Part shown: positions 5,811-7,174 of the stretch, one piece after another
How the letters are laid out: every line of letters starts with the position of its first letter
Position numbering within the stretch: the stretch's first letter is position 1
Assembly: GCA_002343545.1 (NCBI GenBank)
Contig: DDRA01000125.1
Location: 25,060 to 32,233 of the forward strand
Direction: 5' to 3'
Length of the DNA stretch: 7,174 nt
From: Bacteriovoracaceae bacterium UBA2428
GTDB lineage: Bacteria; Bdellovibrionota; UBA2428
Made by a program: the position numbers and the translations under genes
The notes under the pieces: generated by a model
What the model was told of the DNA's origin: nothing
What the model saw: only the letters and a program-made list of their open reading frames with translations
Database searches by the model: none

Positions 5811-7007
5811 TCAAGAAAGTCGGCGGCGAAGCTTGCCCAGTTCGACGGTCGGGAAGACGTCCACCGTTTCGAGGGACGCAAAACGCTCGAAGCTCGGGGC
5901 GGCGGCGTTGTGGGCTTCGAAAACGGAACGGTAAGCCGCTTCGGAGTCGGCGCCGCGAAGGGCGAGCACGAGATCCGCGCCGCGCCGGGCTTCCGCACGC
6001 CAGAGCACCGCGATCCGTTCGGGATCGAGTCCCGCTTCTTTCGCGCGGGCGCGAAGGGTCCGCTCCACGCCCGGAATCGAAACGTTCTCGCCTTGGATCT
6101 TGAGGAAGTCCGCGCCACGCCCCTCCACGAAAAGGCGCACGCGTCCGTCGGCTCCCCGCTCGACCCGGCCGAGGTCTTCGGTCCGGAAAAACCCGTCCGC
6201 CGTGAAGGGCTTCTCGAGCGGAACGGTCGTCCCCTCCCCGTCCGCGAAGGCTTCGCCGCGCACGAAGCCGCTCAGGAGCGACTTCGAACGGAACTCGAGG
6301 TGACCGTCCTCCGAGCGACGCGCTTCCACGTGCGGCAACAAGGCGTAGCCGTAGGCCGATGGCGGGGCCGCGGGCGGATCCGAGGCGGCGACCATCGAAG
6401 CCGTCTCGGTCATGCCGTAGCTCGCGACGAGCGGCCAGCCGAGCGTGCGCGCGCGCGCGGCCAGATCTTCGTCGAGCGCGCCGCCCCCCACGAAGACCGC
6501 CTTGAGCGAGGCGGGCGCCGCGAGTTTGGCCTCGACGAGATCGAAAACCTGCGTCGGCACGAGACTCGTCAACGTGACCCCGCCCTTCTCGACCTGCGCG
6601 ACGAAGGCGGCGGCCTCCCAAACGGGACGACCGCCCTTGAGCGGGAGCATCGCGACGCGATGACCCGCGCGGCGGGCGCGCACGTAAATCCCGAGGCCGC
6701 CCACGTGGTAGAGCGGCAGCGTGAGCAGCCAAGTTTCCACGGAGCCGACGCCCAAGCGCGCGAGCGCCCCCAAGACCCCTTCGGCCGAAGCGAGCAGCGC
6801 GGACTTCGCGAGGGCGACGAGCTTGGGCGCGCCGCCGCTTCCCGAGGTCAGGATCCAGACGTGGGCTTCCAACTCCGGAAGCCGCGCGCGGAAGTTTTCG
6901 GTCTGCTCGCGCGTGAGGTGGGGAGGCAGCAAAAGGTGGGAACGCGGCGAGGCCAGATCAAAGCCGTCAAAGCCGACGACGAGATCCACGGGCTTGCGCG
7001 CTTCCAT
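5811..7007 (-). CDS. menE: o-Succinylbenzoate-CoA ligase, short form
   Basis: MenE activates o-succinylbenzoate with ATP and joins it to CoA, feeding MenB in menaquinone synthesis. This 398-residue ANL-superfamily adenylating enzyme shows motif A3 as LTSGSGGAPK (53-62), LPLYHVGGLGI at 97-107 and SLVPTQ at 148-153, both close to E. coli MenE (LPLFHVSGQGI, SLVPTQ), A5 as YGMTETAS (197-204), A7 as FRTEDLGRV (274-282), A8 as GRGADFLKIQGENV (296-309), and the A10 lysine as Lys392 in PTVELGKLRR. It is shorter at the N-terminus than E. coli MenE: A3 begins near residue 53 instead of near 140. The third conserved position after the serine in A3 is Gly instead of Thr. The start at 7007 is chosen because the ATG overlaps the menC stop as TGATG; an in-frame TTG at 7025 would add six residues. 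A ligase for another acyl substrate is possible, but the context favours MenE. Confidence 0.85.
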   Translation of the reverse strand: MEARKPVDLVVGFDGFDLASPRSHLLLPPHLTREQTENFRARLPELEAHVWILTSGSGGAPKLVALAKSALLASAEGVLGALARLGVGSVETWLLTLPLYHVGGLGIYVRARRAGHRVAMLPLKGGRPVWEAAAFVAQVEKGGVTLTSLVPTQVFDLVEAKLAAPASLKAVFVGGGALDEDLAARARTLGWPLVASYGMTETASMVAASDPPAAPPSAYGYALLPHVEARRSEDGHLEFRSKSLLSGFVRGEAFADGEGTTVPLEKPFTADGFFRTEDLGRVERGADGRVRLFVEGRGADFLKIQGENVSIPGVERTLRARAKEAGLDPERIAVLWRAEARRGADLVLALRGADSEAAYRSVFEAHNAAAPSFERFASLETVDVFPTVELGKLRRRLS

Positions 7008-7174
7008 CAAACGAGTTTCTCCCAACGCAGCGACGCGAGCTGCGCGTCGAAGCCGAGCCCCGTGCCCTCGGGAGCGCGAAACTCGGGACCGGGCCCCACG
7101 AGCGCTTCCGAAAAGGCATCCGCCTCGTAGACGTCGGCGGCCTTGAGCCCGCAGAGATCGACGAGCAGGGGATG
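7007..7174 (-). CDS. menC: o-Succinylbenzoate synthase, C-terminal fragment (runs off the right edge)
   Basis: Only the last 55 residues are present. They begin HPLLVDLCGLKAADV and end in RWEKLV. The stretch GPGPEFRAPEGTGLGFDAQL (positions 27-46 of the fragment) resembles the C-terminal tail of enolase-superfamily o-succinylbenzoate synthases, which typically end with a P-x-G-PGLG-x-x-x-D pattern. MenC dehydrates SHCHC to o-succinylbenzoate, the substrate of the next gene's product. The stop codon overlaps the menE start by one base (TGATG), so translation is probably coupled. Identification rests on the tail motif plus context; the catalytic lysines and acidic residues are outside the window. 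Confidence 0.65.
   Translation of the reverse strand, partial: HPLLVDLCGLKAADVYEADAFSEALVGPGPEFRAPEGTGLGFDAQLASLRWEKLV

Noticed and set aside
5802..7130. A 442-codon open frame on the + strand opposite menE
   Set aside because: It is antisense to menE, whose ANL motifs are intact. The product is arginine/glycine-rich with no recognisable motif, typical of a high-GC shadow frame.

Overview
This 7.2 kb window is GC-rich chromosomal DNA that reads as ordinary bacterial housekeeping sequence, with one unusual secreted repeat protein in it. Three proteins point to a Gram-negative host: a DUF2147-type exported protein, a classical menaquinone (MenC/MenE) pair, and a topoisomerase I whose zinc ribbons are replaced by basic C-terminal repeats. 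The mix suggests a high-GC proteobacterial or Bdellovibrionota-like lineage, but this placement is an inference from gene style and is weak. No mobile element, CRISPR array, rRNA or tRNA was seen.

Layout. At the left edge, the first 52 codons of a 6-phosphofructokinase run leftward out of the window. A 64-base gap separates it from a divergent EamA/DMT-type membrane transporter (about 221-1042, +). Next on the + strand is a short exported protein of unknown function (1157-1915). It carries four copies of an eight-residue motif, FNAAPSRS, about 51-53 residues apart. It converges on topA (1956-4574, -). Everything right of 1956 is on the minus strand, in transcription order: end of menC (7174-7007), menE (7007-5811), an exported DUF2147 protein (5720-5286), a Ttd14/NadR-like P-loop ATPase (5273-4701) and topA (4574-1956).

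How the genes work together. menC and menE overlap by one base and encode consecutive menaquinone steps, so they are clearly co-transcribed. A good sigma70-like promoter lies between menE and the DUF2147 gene, so the DUF2147-ATPase pair (12-base gap) is probably its own unit. topA, 127 bases further on, may be read from that unit or from a promoter of its own. The EamA transporter and the repeat protein have no evident functional link to their neighbours.

The candidate for something undescribed is the FNAAPSRS repeat protein. The other points (short MenE with altered signature motifs, possible leaderless pfk, possible terminator inside the 3' end of topA) are smaller.
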